Positions 6,092 through 15,548 are shown, numbered from the stretch's first letter. The stretch is 64,000 bases of DNA from RUG100 sp963542695 (GCA_963542695.1 CAUTYX010000009.1:1-64000); one strand, 5' to 3'. Made by a program: numbers and translations. The notes: generated by a model not told the origin, from the letters alone.

Positions 6092-8158
6092 ATGGCCACT
6101 GCAAAGAAAACCAGAACCAGAAAGCGAAAGCTGGTTATTGTGGAGTCACCTTCAAAAGCAAAGACCATCGGAAAATTCCTTGGGAGTGGATACAAGGTCA
6201 TTGCATCTGTAGGACATGTAAGAGACTTACCCAAAAGCAAAATGGGTATTGATATTGAACAGGACTTTGAGCCTCAATATATAAATATTCGAGGAAAAGG
6301 CGACGTCATCAAAGAGCTAAAACGAGAAGCAAAAAAGGCCGATCGTGTATTTCTGGCAACTGACCCGGATAGAGAAGGAGAAGCCATCTCTTGGCATATT
6401 GCGTATCTGTTAGGCATGGAACCCGATGAACCTTGCCGAATCGAATTTAATGAAATCACAAAGAATGCTGTGAAGACAGCCATTAAAAATCCAAGAACCA
6501 TTAACTTGAATTTAGTAGATGCCCAGCAGGCTCGCCGGGTGCTTGATAGACTGGTAGGATACAATATCAGTCCTCTTCTTTGGCGTAAAATTCGTCGTGG
6601 ATTGTCAGCCGGTAGAGTACAAAGTGCAGCTTTAAAGATGATTTGCGACCGGGAAAATGAGATTACCAACTTTGAACCGGTAGAAAGCTGGGACATTTTG
6701 GCTAACTTTACAAAAGGCAAGTCTTTTGCAGCAAAACTGGTTGCCTGCAAAGGAGAAAAAATAGCATTAAAAAACAAAGAGGAAGCCGATGCCGTTTTAG
6801 GGCGGTTGCCAAAGGACAACTTTGCTGTTTCCAAAGTAGAGGAAAAGGATCGAAAGAGAAAACCGGCAGCTCCGTTTACCACCAGCACTTTGCAGCAGGA
6901 AGCTGCCAATAGACTGAACTTCAATACAAGAAAGACCATGCAAATCGCACAGCAACTCTATGAAGGGGTAGATGTTTCAGGTAGTGGAACCGTTGGTCTT
7001 GTCACCTATATAAGAACGGATTCTGTGCGTATTTCCGAAGAAGCGAAATCTGCAGCAGAAGGTTTTATAATAGAAAAATATGGGAAAGAATACTGTGGAA
7101 ATACAGTTTTCTCAAAGAAAAAAGATAGCCAAGATGCTCACGAAGCAATTCGGCCAAGTGACGTAAGGTTGGCTCTCGATGACATTAAAGATTCTCTGAC
7201 GGCAGATCAGCAAAAGCTATATGGGCTAATTTGGAATCGTTTTGTTGCCAGTCAGATGGCATCAGCTGTGTATGCATCTGTTTCTGCTGAAATCCTCAAT
7301 GGAGACTATTTGTTTAGAGCAAGCGGATCAAAATTGAAATTTGATGGTTTCCGCAAGGTGTATGCGCCGGATAAAAATGAAGACAAATTGCTTCCGCCAT
7401 TGGAAAATGGAGAAAAACTTGTGGCAGATTCCGTTGAAGGAGAACAAAAGTTCACTTCTCCACCACCACGGTTTACAGAAGCCAGTCTTGTAAAATACTT
7501 GGAAGAAAAAGAAATCGGTCGTCCCAGCACCTATGCACCGATTGTATCGACATTGCTTAGTCGTCGGTATATTCAGCGTCAAAAGAGAAACTTACTTCCT
7601 ACAGATTTGGGGTTTTTGGTGACGGGTATTGTAGAACAGTATTTTAAAGAAGTGGCTGATGCAGACTTTACCGCCAACATGGAAGCTCAGCTAGATGATG
7701 TGGCCACCGCAGGATCTGATTGGAAAGTCATTATCCGTAATTTTTACGGTGGGTTTGAAAAAGAACTGGAAGTGGCTGACGAAGAAATTAAAAAGGTGGA
7801 ATTTGAAGATGAACCTACAGACGAAGTTTGTGAGGTTTGTGGTCGTCCTATGGTAATTAAACAAGGACGGTTTGGACGCTTTATGGCTTGCAGCGGGTAT
7901 CCTGATTGCAAGAATACAAAAGCCATCGTCAAAACCATCGATGTGAAATGCCCGGATTGCGGCAGTGATATTGTAGAAAAACGGAGTCGCAGAGGGAAGA
8001 TTTTTTATGGATGCAGTGGGTATCCGAAATGTAAACGTGCGTATTGGAACAAACCGGTCAATAAAGTCTGTCCAAAATGCGGTAGCTTGTTGGTTGAAAA
8101 AAAGACCAAACAAGGGGACCTCTCTTGCTCCAATGGAGAATGCGATTACAAAGAGTAA
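6092..8158 (+). CDS. topA: DNA topoisomerase I (type IA)
   Basis: 688 residues from the ATG at 6092 (AGGAG 7 nt upstream); an earlier ATG at 6035 lies before the -10 box and is rejected. The TOPRIM domain is at the N-terminus (KLVIVESPSKAKTIGKFLG, then ATDPDREGEAISWH with the acidic metal ligands). The central region includes LSAGRVQSAALKMI and the active-site tyrosine at about residue 306 (YIRTDSVR), then GRPSTYAPI. Three C-terminal Cys4 zinc-ribbon units follow (CEVCGRPM, CPDCGSDI, CPKCGSLL; the third is shorter). The enzyme relaxes negative supercoils. It leads the topA-hslV-hslU-codY group, an order close to that of Bacillus, though trmFO and xerC are not between topA and hslV here. Confidence 0.97.
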   Translation: MATAKKTRTRKRKLVIVESPSKAKTIGKFLGSGYKVIASVGHVRDLPKSKMGIDIEQDFEPQYINIRGKGDVIKELKREAKKADRVFLATDPDREGEAISWHIAYLLGMEPDEPCRIEFNEITKNAVKTAIKNPRTINLNLVDAQQARRVLDRLVGYNISPLLWRKIRRGLSAGRVQSAALKMICDRENEITNFEPVESWDILANFTKGKSFAAKLVACKGEKIALKNKEEADAVLGRLPKDNFAVSKVEEKDRKRKPAAPFTTSTLQQEAANRLNFNTRKTMQIAQQLYEGVDVSGSGTVGLVTYIRTDSVRISEEAKSAAEGFIIEKYGKEYCGNTVFSKKKDSQDAHEAIRPSDVRLALDDIKDSLTADQQKLYGLIWNRFVASQMASAVYASVSAEILNGDYLFRASGSKLKFDGFRKVYAPDKNEDKLLPPLENGEKLVADSVEGEQKFTSPPPRFTEASLVKYLEEKEIGRPSTYAPIVSTLLSRRYIQRQKRNLLPTDLGFLVTGIVEQYFKEVADADFTANMEAQLDDVATAGSDWKVIIRNFYGGFEKELEVADEEIKKVEFEDEPTDEVCEVCGRPMVIKQGRFGRFMACSGYPDCKNTKAIVKTIDVKCPDCGSDIVEKRSRRGKIFYGCSGYPKCKRAYWNKPVNKVCPKCGSLLVEKKTKQGDLSCSNGECDYKE

Positions 8159-8176
8159 CAAGACGGAGGAAGGAAA

Positions 8177-8716
8177 ATGGTTGAATTTCGGGCGACAACT
8201 ATAGTCGCAGTTAGAAGAAGCAACGACGATGTTTGCATCGCCGGGGATGGTCAGGTAACCATGGGCGAAACGGCGATTATGAAAGCCGGAGCAAAAAAAG
8301 TACAGAAAATATTTCATAACCAGGTACTGGTAGGCTTTGCAGGCTCTGTAGCCGATGCCTTTTCTTTACGGGAAAAGTTTGAAAAAAAATTGGAAGAACA
8401 CGGCGGCAATTTAAAACGAGCAGCTGTTGCCTTGGCACAGCTGTGGAGAGGAGACCAGCAAATGCGCAGCCTGGAGGCCTTGATGATTGTTGCTGATAAA
8501 AAGGAAACCTTGCTGATTTCCGGCAACGGCGAAGTCATTGAGCCGGACGACAACTTTATTGCCATTGGTTCAGGCGGCAACTATGCATATTCTGCAGCCA
8601 ACGCCCTGTACCATCACACAGAGTTGACGGCAGAAGAGATATGTAAAGAGTCCTTACACATTGCCTCTTCCATTTGTGTGTACACCAACGATAACATTAC
8701 CGTTGAGAAGCTGTAA
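8177..8716 (+). CDS. hslV: HslV (ClpQ) protease subunit
   Basis: 179 residues. The N-terminus MVEFRATTIVAV carries a six-residue leader before TTIVAV; Thr7 is the expected N-terminal nucleophile after removal of the leader. GDGQVTMGETAIMK, KVQKIF, VGFAGSVADAF and AIGSGGNYAYSAANAL are characteristic of the family. HslV forms a double-hexamer peptidase chamber that degrades proteins unfolded by HslU. A good AGGAAGG site precedes the start, and hslU follows after 11 bases, so the two subunits are made from one transcript. Confidence 0.96.
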   Translation: MVEFRATTIVAVRRSNDDVCIAGDGQVTMGETAIMKAGAKKVQKIFHNQVLVGFAGSVADAFSLREKFEKKLEEHGGNLKRAAVALAQLWRGDQQMRSLEALMIVADKKETLLISGNGEVIEPDDNFIAIGSGGNYAYSAANALYHHTELTAEEICKESLHIASSICVYTNDNITVEKL

Positions 8717-8727
8717 GGAGGTACCAA

Positions 8728-10161
8728 ATGGCCAATAAACTACATAGTATGACTCCAAGAGAGATCGTTGAAAAGTTAGATAAATACATTATCGGTCAGG
8801 ACAAAGCAAAGAAATCCGTTGCCGTGGCACTGCGTAACAGATATCGCCGGAGCCAGCTTCCTGATGAAATGATGGAAGAAATTACACCCAACAACATTTT
8901 GATGATGGGACCTACCGGTGTGGGTAAAACGGAAATTGCTCGTCGTCTTGCCAAATTGATGGAAGCTCCCTTTGTAAAGGTGGAGGCTACCAAGTTTACA
9001 GAAGTGGGATACGTTGGACGAGATGTTGATTCCATGGTTCGTGACTTGATGGAAGCATCTGTTCGTATTACAAAGCAGAGTAAACTGGAAGAAAAGTATA
9101 GCGTTGCAGAGGAGCTTGCTGAAGAAAAAATAGTGGAAGCCATCGTTCCCGGTGATAAAAAGAAGGAGCAGGAGGAGCCTACTAATCCGTTTGATTTTAT
9201 CTTAAATAGCGGCGGCTATAAAAGTCAAAAGCAGCAGTACGAGGAAAGCCAGCAGCAGAATACCCTCCCGGAAGAAAGTGGCGATGTAATGTTGACTAGA
9301 GAGCAGGTTCGCCAGCAGCTGAGAGAAGGAAAGTTGGAAGAGCAATATATTGAAATCCAGGTTACCGATTCTCCAAAAGGCAATGAATTGGATATGAGTG
9401 AACAGGGTATGAGTATTGCCATTGGCAACATCTTCGGTGATATGATGCCCAAGAAAACCAAGACAAAGAAAGTCAAGGTAAAAGATGCCAGAAAGATTTT
9501 GCGAGAAGAAGAAGCGCAAAATCTAATAGATATGGACCAGGTAACCGAAGACGCTCTATATAATGCAGAACAAAATGGCATTATCTTCATTGATGAAATT
9601 GACAAAATTGCCAGCGGCAGCAGTTACCGCTCCGGCGCCGATGTTTCAAGGGAAGGCGTACAGCGGGATATTTTGCCTATTGTTGAAGGCAGCGTAGTAA
9701 ATACAAAATACGGTCCTGTAAAGACGGATCATGTGCTCTTTATTGGAGCCGGTGCATTCCATACGGCAAAGCCAACGGATTTGATTCCGGAACTGCAGGG
9801 ACGTTTTCCGGTTCGTGTGGAATTGGAAAATCTGACAGAAGAAACCTTCCTGAAGATTTTGACACTGCCGGAAAATGCGCTTATCAAGCAGCATAAAGCA
9901 TTGCTTTCAACAGAAGGTGTGGATTTGGAATTTACAGATGAAGCTATTGCAGAGCTGGCACATTTGGCATTCATCATCAATGAACAGACAGAAAACATCG
10001 GTGCCAGAAGACTCCACACTATATTGGAAAAACTTCTGGAGGATATTTCCTATAATGTTCCTGATAGCGAAGAAACGACCATTACCATTGATGTGGACTA
10101 TGTTAAGGAAAAGTTTAAGGAAAATCTGGAATCCGAAGATCTGGGTATGTTTATTCTGTAG
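8728..10161 (+). CDS. hslU: HslU (ClpY) AAA+ unfoldase
   Basis: 477 residues. The N-domain begins with MTPREIVEKLDKYIIGQDKA; Walker A is GPTGVGKTE at about residues 62-70, with the pore loop GYVGRDV after it. The large I-domain insertion (about 110-270) is charged and glutamine-rich (KKKEQEEPTNPF, QKQQYEESQQQN). Walker B is IIFIDEIDKI, then the sensor regions and the arginine-containing ENIGARRLHTILE. The protein ends in GMFIL, the type of hydrophobic tail HslU inserts into HslV. It unfolds substrates and feeds them to HslV. A terminator follows, separating it from codY. Confidence 0.96.
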   Translation: MANKLHSMTPREIVEKLDKYIIGQDKAKKSVAVALRNRYRRSQLPDEMMEEITPNNILMMGPTGVGKTEIARRLAKLMEAPFVKVEATKFTEVGYVGRDVDSMVRDLMEASVRITKQSKLEEKYSVAEELAEEKIVEAIVPGDKKKEQEEPTNPFDFILNSGGYKSQKQQYEESQQQNTLPEESGDVMLTREQVRQQLREGKLEEQYIEIQVTDSPKGNELDMSEQGMSIAIGNIFGDMMPKKTKTKKVKVKDARKILREEEAQNLIDMDQVTEDALYNAEQNGIIFIDEIDKIASGSSYRSGADVSREGVQRDILPIVEGSVVNTKYGPVKTDHVLFIGAGAFHTAKPTDLIPELQGRFPVRVELENLTEETFLKILTLPENALIKQHKALLSTEGVDLEFTDEAIAELAHLAFIINEQTENIGARRLHTILEKLLEDISYNVPDSEETTITIDVDYVKEKFKENLESEDLGMFIL

Positions 10162-10205
10162 AAAATCAAAAAACAGCAAAAAAGCAAGATAGTTAATTAA
10201 ATCTG

Positions 10206-10249
10206 TAGTACGATTGGAGGAAATTCCTTTAATCGTACTATTTTGCTAT
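10206..10249 (+). terminator. Terminator after hslU
   Basis: A perfect 10-bp stem, TAGTACGATT (10206-10215) with AATCGTACTA (10231-10240), extended inwards by GGAGG/CCTT pairing, followed by TTTTGCTATT. Confidence 0.75.
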
Positions 10250-10313
10250 TTGTAGAAAATATTCCGACAATTGACACTTTTTTCTTGATTATTGGTATAT
10301 CTCATTATAGAAT
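10247..10313 (+). promoter_or_regulatory. codY promoter region with a possible CodY box
   Basis: TTGATT (10285-10290), 17 bp, TAGAAT (10308-10313) is the best-spaced promoter; a TTGACA at 10271 has only a poor -10 at 19 bp. At 10247-10261 there are 11 matches of 15 to the CodY consensus AATTTTCWGAAAATT, including an uninterrupted GAAAAT. CodY autoregulation is known in several Bacillota, so a weak self-operator is possible but not shown. Confidence 0.35.
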
Positions 10314-10376
10314 ACTATTGTAAATATTTTGACAATGGTGTTTGCAAAGTTGAACCATAAGAATAAGGAGAAATAA

Positions 10377-11156
10377 ATGAGCGAGGCAATATTAGAGAAG
10401 GTCAGAAAAATCAATTGGGTACTGCAGGAAGCTCCCAAGGGGGATTTTTCCTTTAATGATTTATGTAAAATCCTAAGCGATTTAACCAATGCCAATGTAT
10501 ATCTGGCCAACGTAAGAGGGAAAATTTTAGGGGTACACTATAAAATCGAAAGTGATAAAAATTTAGTATCCAATCCTGACGGTGGAGCAGAATCCTTTGA
10601 TACCAAAGAAAATGAAGCGTTTTTGAGTATTTCGGAAACACGAGCCAACCTGCAAGGAGAGGAAGTGACTGCTATCTTTGCTGATGGAGAATCTACTTCT
10701 TCCAAATACCACACGGTAATTCCCGTTGTTGGCGGCGGTCAGCGTTGGGGAACATTGATTTTAGCCAGATACGAGCCGGAATTCAATGCCGAAGACATTG
10801 CTCTTAGTGAAGTGGGAGCTACTGTTGTCGGTCTTGAAATTCAGCGAGTAAAGAGCATAGAAGAAGAAGAAAACAATCGCCAGAAAGAAATCGTAAGAAT
10901 GGCCATTAGTACTTTATCCTACTCGGAAAACGAAGCGGTAAAGCGCATTTTCGAAGAACTGGATGGAGAAGAAGGTATTTTAGTCGCCAGCAAAATTGCA
11001 GATCGCTCCAGAATTACAAGATCTGTAATTGTAAACGCTTTGCGCAAACTGGAATCCGCCGGTGTTATTGAATCCACTTCCCTGGGGATGAAGGGTACGC
11101 ATATCCGCGTTTTAAATTCCAAGTTTTATCAGGAACTGGGCAAGCTGGAAAAGTAA
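10377..11156 (+). CDS. codY: Global transcriptional regulator CodY
   Basis: 259 residues, the usual length. The N-terminal GAF-type domain (about 1-155), which in the family binds branched-chain amino acids, is followed by a linker helix and a C-terminal winged HTH: ASKIADRSRITRSVIVNALR, then KLESAGVIESTSLGMKGTHI, nearly identical to the family signature. CodY senses isoleucine/leucine/valine (and GTP in many species) and represses nutrient-acquisition genes during growth. Start ATG 10377 with AAGGAG upstream. Candidate regulated genes in the window by function are ilvA, gdhA and the exported peptidases; no strong sites were confirmed at them. Confidence 0.97.
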   Translation: MSEAILEKVRKINWVLQEAPKGDFSFNDLCKILSDLTNANVYLANVRGKILGVHYKIESDKNLVSNPDGGAESFDTKENEAFLSISETRANLQGEEVTAIFADGESTSSKYHTVIPVVGGGQRWGTLILARYEPEFNAEDIALSEVGATVVGLEIQRVKSIEEEENNRQKEIVRMAISTLSYSENEAVKRIFEELDGEEGILVASKIADRSRITRSVIVNALRKLESAGVIESTSLGMKGTHIRVLNSKFYQELGKLEK

Positions 11157-11195
11157 ACTGCAAAAATCGGTTGGATAATCAATAAAAGCAATACT

Positions 11196-11228
11196 AAAGG
11201 AGGGTTGAAAAATGACACCCCTCTTTAT
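11196..11228 (+). terminator. Probable terminator after codY
   Basis: AAAGGAGGG (11196-11204) pairs with CCCCTCTTT (11218-11226) with one mismatch and one G-T pair, followed by a T-rich stretch. Confidence 0.45.
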
Positions 11229-11383
11229 TGTATGAGAATAAATAGCAGGAGAAATTGCCTGTTATATTTTAAGTAATTTTTAACAGACAGAATAGAGACA
11301 ATAATCTGAACTTTTGATGCACTGAACTTGTGTAAAGGGTACCAACAAATCGGTACTCAAATGAAAACAGCAAGGAGGGATGT

Positions 11384-13578
11384 ATGAAAAAATGGAGTAA
11401 AGTCATAGTTTTTGTTTGATTCTTACCATGGTTTCGTGGACTCTTGGAGCCTGCGGCAACAGTAGCGGTGATAAAAAGAAAAAGAGCGACACCTATACAG
11501 CAACTGAAGTTACTTCAGAGTTGCCTGTGGGAAAAGATGTTAAGAAGTATTTAAAGAACATTGACATGGATTATGCTTATGATTTGACAGAGACCTTGGC
11601 TTATAGCAAAAAACTAATGGACTGTGATCTTGGTTGGCGTACTTCCGGATCCGATGCGGAACACAGAGCCTCAGAATATCTGGAAAAAGAAATGAAGAAA
11701 ATCGGTCTTAAGAATGTGGAACGTGTTGCCACTCCTTGTGATCGCTTTCAATTTAATGGTTCCCAATTTACCATTGCCGATACGAAGATAAATTTAAAAC
11801 CGGCTTCTTATCAGTGCAACGGTACGGGAACGCAAGGCTTGTAGGCGGAAATCGTAGATGTAAACCACGGTACCGAAGCCGATTATGAAGGCAAAGATGT
11901 GCGTGGTAAAATCGTATTGGTCGGTGTGGACCAAAAAGACGAGTCCTGGATTGACGGATATATTAGAGAGGCTCACAAACATGGAGCAGCTGCTCTTGTC
12001 AGCTATTCCAGAGCCGGCTACGGTCAGGCAAACGATGATACCATTAATGTACAGGATATTTGTTGTCCCGATTTGATTCCTACTTGTGCTATTAGTAAAA
12101 ATCAGGCTAAGGATGTGCAAAAGGCATTGAAAGACGGCCATAAAAAAGGCAATTTGATGTTGGATGCAGAAATGGGTGATAACCAAGGGACTACCTATAA
12201 TGTAATGGGTGTTGTGCCGGGGAAAAACCACAACCAGAGAGTCATTATATCCGGTCATTATGACAAATACTGGTATGGTTTTCAGGATGACTGTGCCGCT
12301 GTTGGTTTGGTGTTTTCTGTAGCAAAAGCCATGATAAAATCCGGTTATAAACCGGAAAATGATATTGTTTTTATAGCTCATGGTGCAGAAGAGTGGGGCG
12401 TTACCGACTCTCAGTTTGACTGGACGGTAGGCGCCTGGGGGATGATTGAAGCCAAGAAAGACTGGCAGGGATCTACCCTTGCATTAATAAACTGTGAGCT
12501 TCCGGGCTTCAAACCTACCGGCAACAAAATCGGTATCGGAGCCGTTCCGGAATTTAGAACACTGACAGATAACTTTATTAACAAAGCCGGGTTGGTTGTA
12601 ACAGAAGGCGATGTAAAAATGGATGCCAAAGCTTTTGACTCCAGTACAATGGAAGACGGTGTAAGTTACAGATGGCATGGTGTTCCATATTATATCAATA
12701 GTTTTGAAGATGAAGAGTTTATCTACAAAAATTACCATACAAAGGAAGATAACAAGGACACTTACGACAAAAATGTAATGAAATCCAATATCAACTGGTA
12801 TGGTGCATTGGCAATGTATATTGACAAGAAGCCTGCTCTGGAACTGGATACTACCCAGGTGGCCAAAGATTTGAAGGCTAACTTTAATGAAAAATATGCA
12901 AAAGAAGCCGGTGTTGATGTAGAAAAATACAATAAGGCTATTGCCACACTCAAGGAAAAAGCGAAAAAGCACAATGAAAAGATTAAGAGTGTCAACGACA
13001 AATATGAAGAAGCCGTCAGCAAAAAAGACACTAAAAAGATCGCAAAACTAAAGAAAGAAGGGCAAAAACTCAACGCCGCTTCCTTAAAGACCTTTAAGGC
13101 GGTACAAGACAAATTCTTAAAGTGCAACGATTTCCAGATTTATTACGGTCATTCCGGTATCAATGACAACGTAAAGTATCTAAAAGGAACCATTAAGGGT
13201 CTGGAAAATAAAGATCTTTGGAATGATGATGAAAAGTCCGGAGCTCTTGATAATGCGTGGAAAATCAACGCAGAACACGACTACGGATACTGTATCTTCA
13301 GTCGAGACATTATTGACACGGTGAACGGAAAGTACAGCCCGAAAGGGCAAATTATCAACCAGGACTACTGGGGATATCAACGTATGATTCCTGTTATTAA
13401 TGTAGGAAAAACCACCCATCAGCTAAACAAACTGTCAGGTCAGGATAAACCAAAGGTTGATTGGAAAGGAGCTGCAAAGACATATAAGATGGCATTGCAG
13501 GAGTGCATCAAGCAGATTAAGACATATTCCAATCAAGAAATGAAGGATATGAAGATAATTGGAGACATGTTACAGTAG
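11384..13578 (+). pseudogene. M28-family zinc aminopeptidase lipoprotein, frameshifted and with a nonsense codon
   Basis: ATG at 11384 has a strong AAGGAGGG site. The signal peptide MKKWSKVIVFV stops at TGA 11417; adding one base in the T-rich stretch near 11410-11417 restores LILTMVSWTLGACGNSSG, with the lipobox LGAC. The frame then runs to TAG at 11842-11844, after which the same frame continues (AEIVDVNHGTEADYEGKDVR) to 13578. The second part has a PA-like segment and the M28 catalytic core: VIISGHYDKY, FQDDCAAVGLV and HGAEEWG supply the zinc ligands and general base. A lysine-rich coiled coil follows (about 12880-13110). Intact, it would be a surface-anchored aminopeptidase of about 730 residues. 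Two independent lesions argue for decay, although sequencing error is possible for the homopolymer one. Confidence 0.85.
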
Positions 13579-13651
13579 CATGATTTCTAAAATGGTTTTG
13601 CAAACGTATAACATGCAAACATACAATAGTGAAGCTGTGCAACATCATCCG

Positions 13652-13687
13652 GAAGGAGCTGCCAATAGGGCGGCTCCTTCTCTTTAC
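13652..13687 (+). terminator. Terminator after the M28 pseudogene
   Basis: A 12-bp stem with one G-T pair: GAAGGAGCTGCC (13652-13663) with GGCGGCTCCTTC (13669-13680), 5-nt loop, followed by TCTTT. Confidence 0.7.
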
Positions 13688-13822
13688 AAAGTACTCTAAA
13701 GCATTCTCTTAGAAATTTTCGTTGAAAAAGATACTGCGTAAAGAGACGATGTTGAGAAAGAGAAGCAGCAAGTGTAGTGACAGGTGGTTGCAAGAAAGCC
13801 TTTTTTATGTCAATATAGAATC

Positions 13823-14440
13823 ATGGTACTTTATGAAACAGTTGCAAAAGAAGCTTGTGTGCAGCAGGAGATAAATCGCTCTCGCTTTATTGCGCATATT
13901 TGTCCTGTGGAAAATCGTCAAGAGGCTGAAGCGTATATTGCTGCCATTCGTGAGCAATACAAAGATGCCAGCCACAATGTGCCGGCTATGGTGATTGGGG
14001 AAGGACAACAAATTCAGTGGGGCTCTGATGATGGAGAGCCACAAGGAACCAGCGGCGCACCGATTGTGCAAATGCTGACAAAACGCGGACTAACCAATGT
14101 GGTGGTTGTCGTTACTCGCTATTTTGGAGGCATCAAACTGGGAACCGGCGGACTGATTAGGGCGTATACAGGTTGTGCAGCGGCAGCAGTGGAAGAGGCC
14201 GGCATCCACAAGGTGCGCAGTCTCTATGAAATGGTAGTGGAGCTTTCCTATAGCTTGCTTCCTAAATTACAAAACATAGCAGAAAGCAGCTTTTTTCAAA
14301 TTGGGAATTTGGAATACACAGATTGCATTACATGCTCCCTTTTGTGCGAGGAAGAGAACAAAGAACGTTTAAAGAGTGTTATTTCAGACCTTTCCAGAGG
14401 GGGAGAGAAAATACTAAAAGAGACTGTAAAAAACGCTTGA
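13823..14440 (+). CDS. yigZ: YigZ/IMPACT family protein
   Basis: 205 residues from the ATG at 13823, chosen because family members begin close to a hydrophobic-Tyr-x-Thr-Val motif (here VLYETVAKE). A GTG at 13784 is also open, and neither start has a strong ribosome site. The YigZ N-domain is clear: INRSRFIAHICPV, DASHNVPAMVIG, SDDGEPQGTSGAPI, VVVVTRYFGGIKLGTGGLIR and AYTGCAAAAVE. A C-terminal RRF/EF-G-like domain follows. The family is related to eukaryotic IMPACT/GCN1-interacting proteins; its bacterial function is not settled. Its stop codon overlaps the -35 box of the tRNA promoter. Confidence 0.9.
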   Translation: MVLYETVAKEACVQQEINRSRFIAHICPVENRQEAEAYIAAIREQYKDASHNVPAMVIGEGQQIQWGSDDGEPQGTSGAPIVQMLTKRGLTNVVVVVTRYFGGIKLGTGGLIRAYTGCAAAAVEEAGIHKVRSLYEMVVELSYSLLPKLQNIAESSFFQIGNLEYTDCITCSLLCEEENKERLKSVISDLSRGGEKILKETVKNA

Positions 14441-14465
14441 CAGTTCTGAGTAATTGCTGTATATT
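14437..14465 (+). promoter_or_regulatory. Promoter of the tRNA cluster
   Basis: Perfect TTGACA (14437-14442), 17-bp spacer, TATATT (14460-14465). The -35 box overlaps the TGA stop of yigZ. The first tRNA begins 38 bases after the -10 box. A near-consensus promoter suits a stable-RNA operon. Confidence 0.85.
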
Positions 14466-14503
14466 TTATAACTGTGCCGAGGAGTTCGGACGAAACACGA
14501 AAC

Positions 14504-14579
14504 GGGCGCTTAGCTCAGCTGGGAGAGCATCTGCCTTACAAGCAGGGGGTCACAGGTTCGAGCCCTGTAGCGCCCACCA
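14504..14579 (+). tRNA. tRNA-Val (TAC)
   Basis: Complete cloverleaf; acceptor GGGCGCT pairs with AGCGCCC, anticodon loop CTTACAA, T arm GGTTCGAGCC, encoded CCA. First of 15 tRNAs. Confidence 0.97.
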
Positions 14580-14596
14580 CATAATACTGGTACTTT

Positions 14597-14673
14597 GGTC
14601 CGGTAGTTCAGTTGGTTAGAATGCCAGCCTGTCACGCTGGAGGTCGTCGGTTCGAACCCGATCCGGATCGCCA
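14597..14673 (+). tRNA. tRNA-Asp (GTC)
   Basis: Acceptor GGTCCGG pairs with CCGGATC (one G-T), anticodon GTC, discriminator G, encoded CCA. Confidence 0.97.
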
Positions 14674-14715
14674 ATTTTTCAATCATCTTGGAGCAGTGAT
14701 TGATGCAAACATTAT

Positions 14716-14791
14716 GCTGGCATAGCTCAGCTGGTAGAGCAGCTGATTTGTAATCAGCAGGTCGGGGGTTCAAGTCCCTCTGCCAGCTCCA
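14716..14791 (+). tRNA. tRNA-Thr (TGT)
   Basis: Acceptor GCTGGCA pairs with TGCCAGC, anticodon stem GCTGA/TCAGC with loop TTTGTAA, encoded CCA. Confidence 0.97.
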
Positions 14792-14814
14792 ATCTGTCAA
14801 CTACGGTAGAATTA

Positions 14815-14899
14815 GGAGGAGTGCCCGAGTGGCTAAAGGGGGCGGACTGTAAATCCGTTGACTAAGTCTACAGTGGTTCGAATCCACTCTCCTCCACCA
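14815..14899 (+). tRNA. tRNA-Tyr (GTA)
   Basis: 85-nt class II tRNA with a long variable arm; acceptor GGAGGAG pairs with CTCCTCC, anticodon loop holds GTA, encoded CCA. Confidence 0.97.
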
Positions 14900-14906
14900 A
14901 TATTAT

Positions 14907-14981
14907 GCGGAAGTGGCTCAGGGGTAGAGCATCGCCTTGCCAAGGCGAGGGTCGCGAGTTCGAATCTCGTCTTCCGCTCCA
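14907..14981 (+). tRNA. tRNA-Gly (GCC)
   Basis: Acceptor GCGGAAG pairs with CTTCCGC, anticodon GCC in the loop between CGCCT- and AGGCG-type stems, encoded CCA. Confidence 0.97.
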
Positions 14982-14985
14982 ATCC

Positions 14986-15011
14986 GGGAGCAATATGTAA
15001 GTGTTGCTCCC
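14986..15011 (+). other. Hairpin between two tRNA-Gly genes
   Basis: Perfect 8-bp stem GGGAGCAA (14986-14993) with TTGCTCCC (15004-15011) in the spacer between two tRNA genes. No T-run follows, so it is more likely a processing or stability element than a terminator. Confidence 0.5.
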
Positions 15012-15018
15012 ACTATAT

Positions 15019-15092
<74 letters not shown>

Positions 15093-15135
15093 ATAGCAAA
15101 AACATCCCGAAAGGGGAGTTCTATAATAAATGTGT

Positions 15136-15212
15136 GGGCTCATAGCTCAGTTGGATAGAGCAACGGCCTTCTAAGCCGTGTGTCCGGGGTTCGAATCCCT
15201 GTGGGCTCACCA
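15136..15212 (+). tRNA. tRNA-Arg (TCT)
   Basis: Acceptor GGGCTCA pairs with TGGGCTC (with G-T pairs), anticodon loop CTTCTAA, encoded CCA. A run of seven T follows at 15213-15219, which may cause partial termination. Confidence 0.95.
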
Positions 15213-15262
15213 TTTTTTTAGGAATTAATTTGGTTAAGTAGACGAACTAGAAGTCATGATTT

Positions 15263-15339
15263 TGGGGTATAGCCAAGTGGTTAAGGCAACGGACTTTGAC
15301 TCCGTGATTTCGCAGGTTCGAGTCCCGCTACCCCAGCCA
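15263..15339 (+). tRNA. tRNA-Gln (TTG)
   Basis: Acceptor TGGGGTA pairs with TACCCCA, anticodon loop CTTTGAC, encoded CCA; the weak U-A first pair is typical of tRNA-Gln. Confidence 0.97.
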
Positions 15340-15343
15340 TTGT

Positions 15344-15419
15344 GACCCATTAGCTCAGGTGGTAGAGCACTTGACTTTTAATCAAGGTGTCCGGAGTTCG
15401 AATCTCCGATGGGTCACCA
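15344..15419 (+). tRNA. tRNA-Lys (TTT)
   Basis: Acceptor GACCCAT pairs with ATGGGTC, anticodon stem CTTGA/TCAAG with loop CTTTTAA, encoded CCA. It begins only 4 nt after the preceding tRNA. Confidence 0.97.
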
Positions 15420-15436
15420 AATTATTTGCAGCATCC

Positions 15437-15525
<89 letters not shown>

Positions 15526-15548
15526 AGGATCATTTTGTCGTAGCTTTT

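Noticed and set aside
6274..6939. Long minus-strand frame inside topA
   Set aside because: Shadow of a strongly supported gene in a complementary frame; no ribosome site or recognisable domain.
7691..8317. Minus-strand frame spanning the topA-hslV junction
   Set aside because: Covers two strongly supported genes; composition typical of antisense shadows.
2156..11844. In-frame TAG codons at glutamine-like positions in two genes (2156 and 11842), suggesting amber readthrough, pyrrolysine or codon reassignment
   Set aside because: Both genes carry other lesions (missing 5' domain and TGA; a frameshift). TAG ends intact genes in the window, for example hslU. C-to-T change in decaying genes explains them.
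13784..13822. Longer yigZ start at GTG 13784
   Set aside because: The extra 13 residues are not typical of the family and no ribosome site precedes it; kept only as an alternative.
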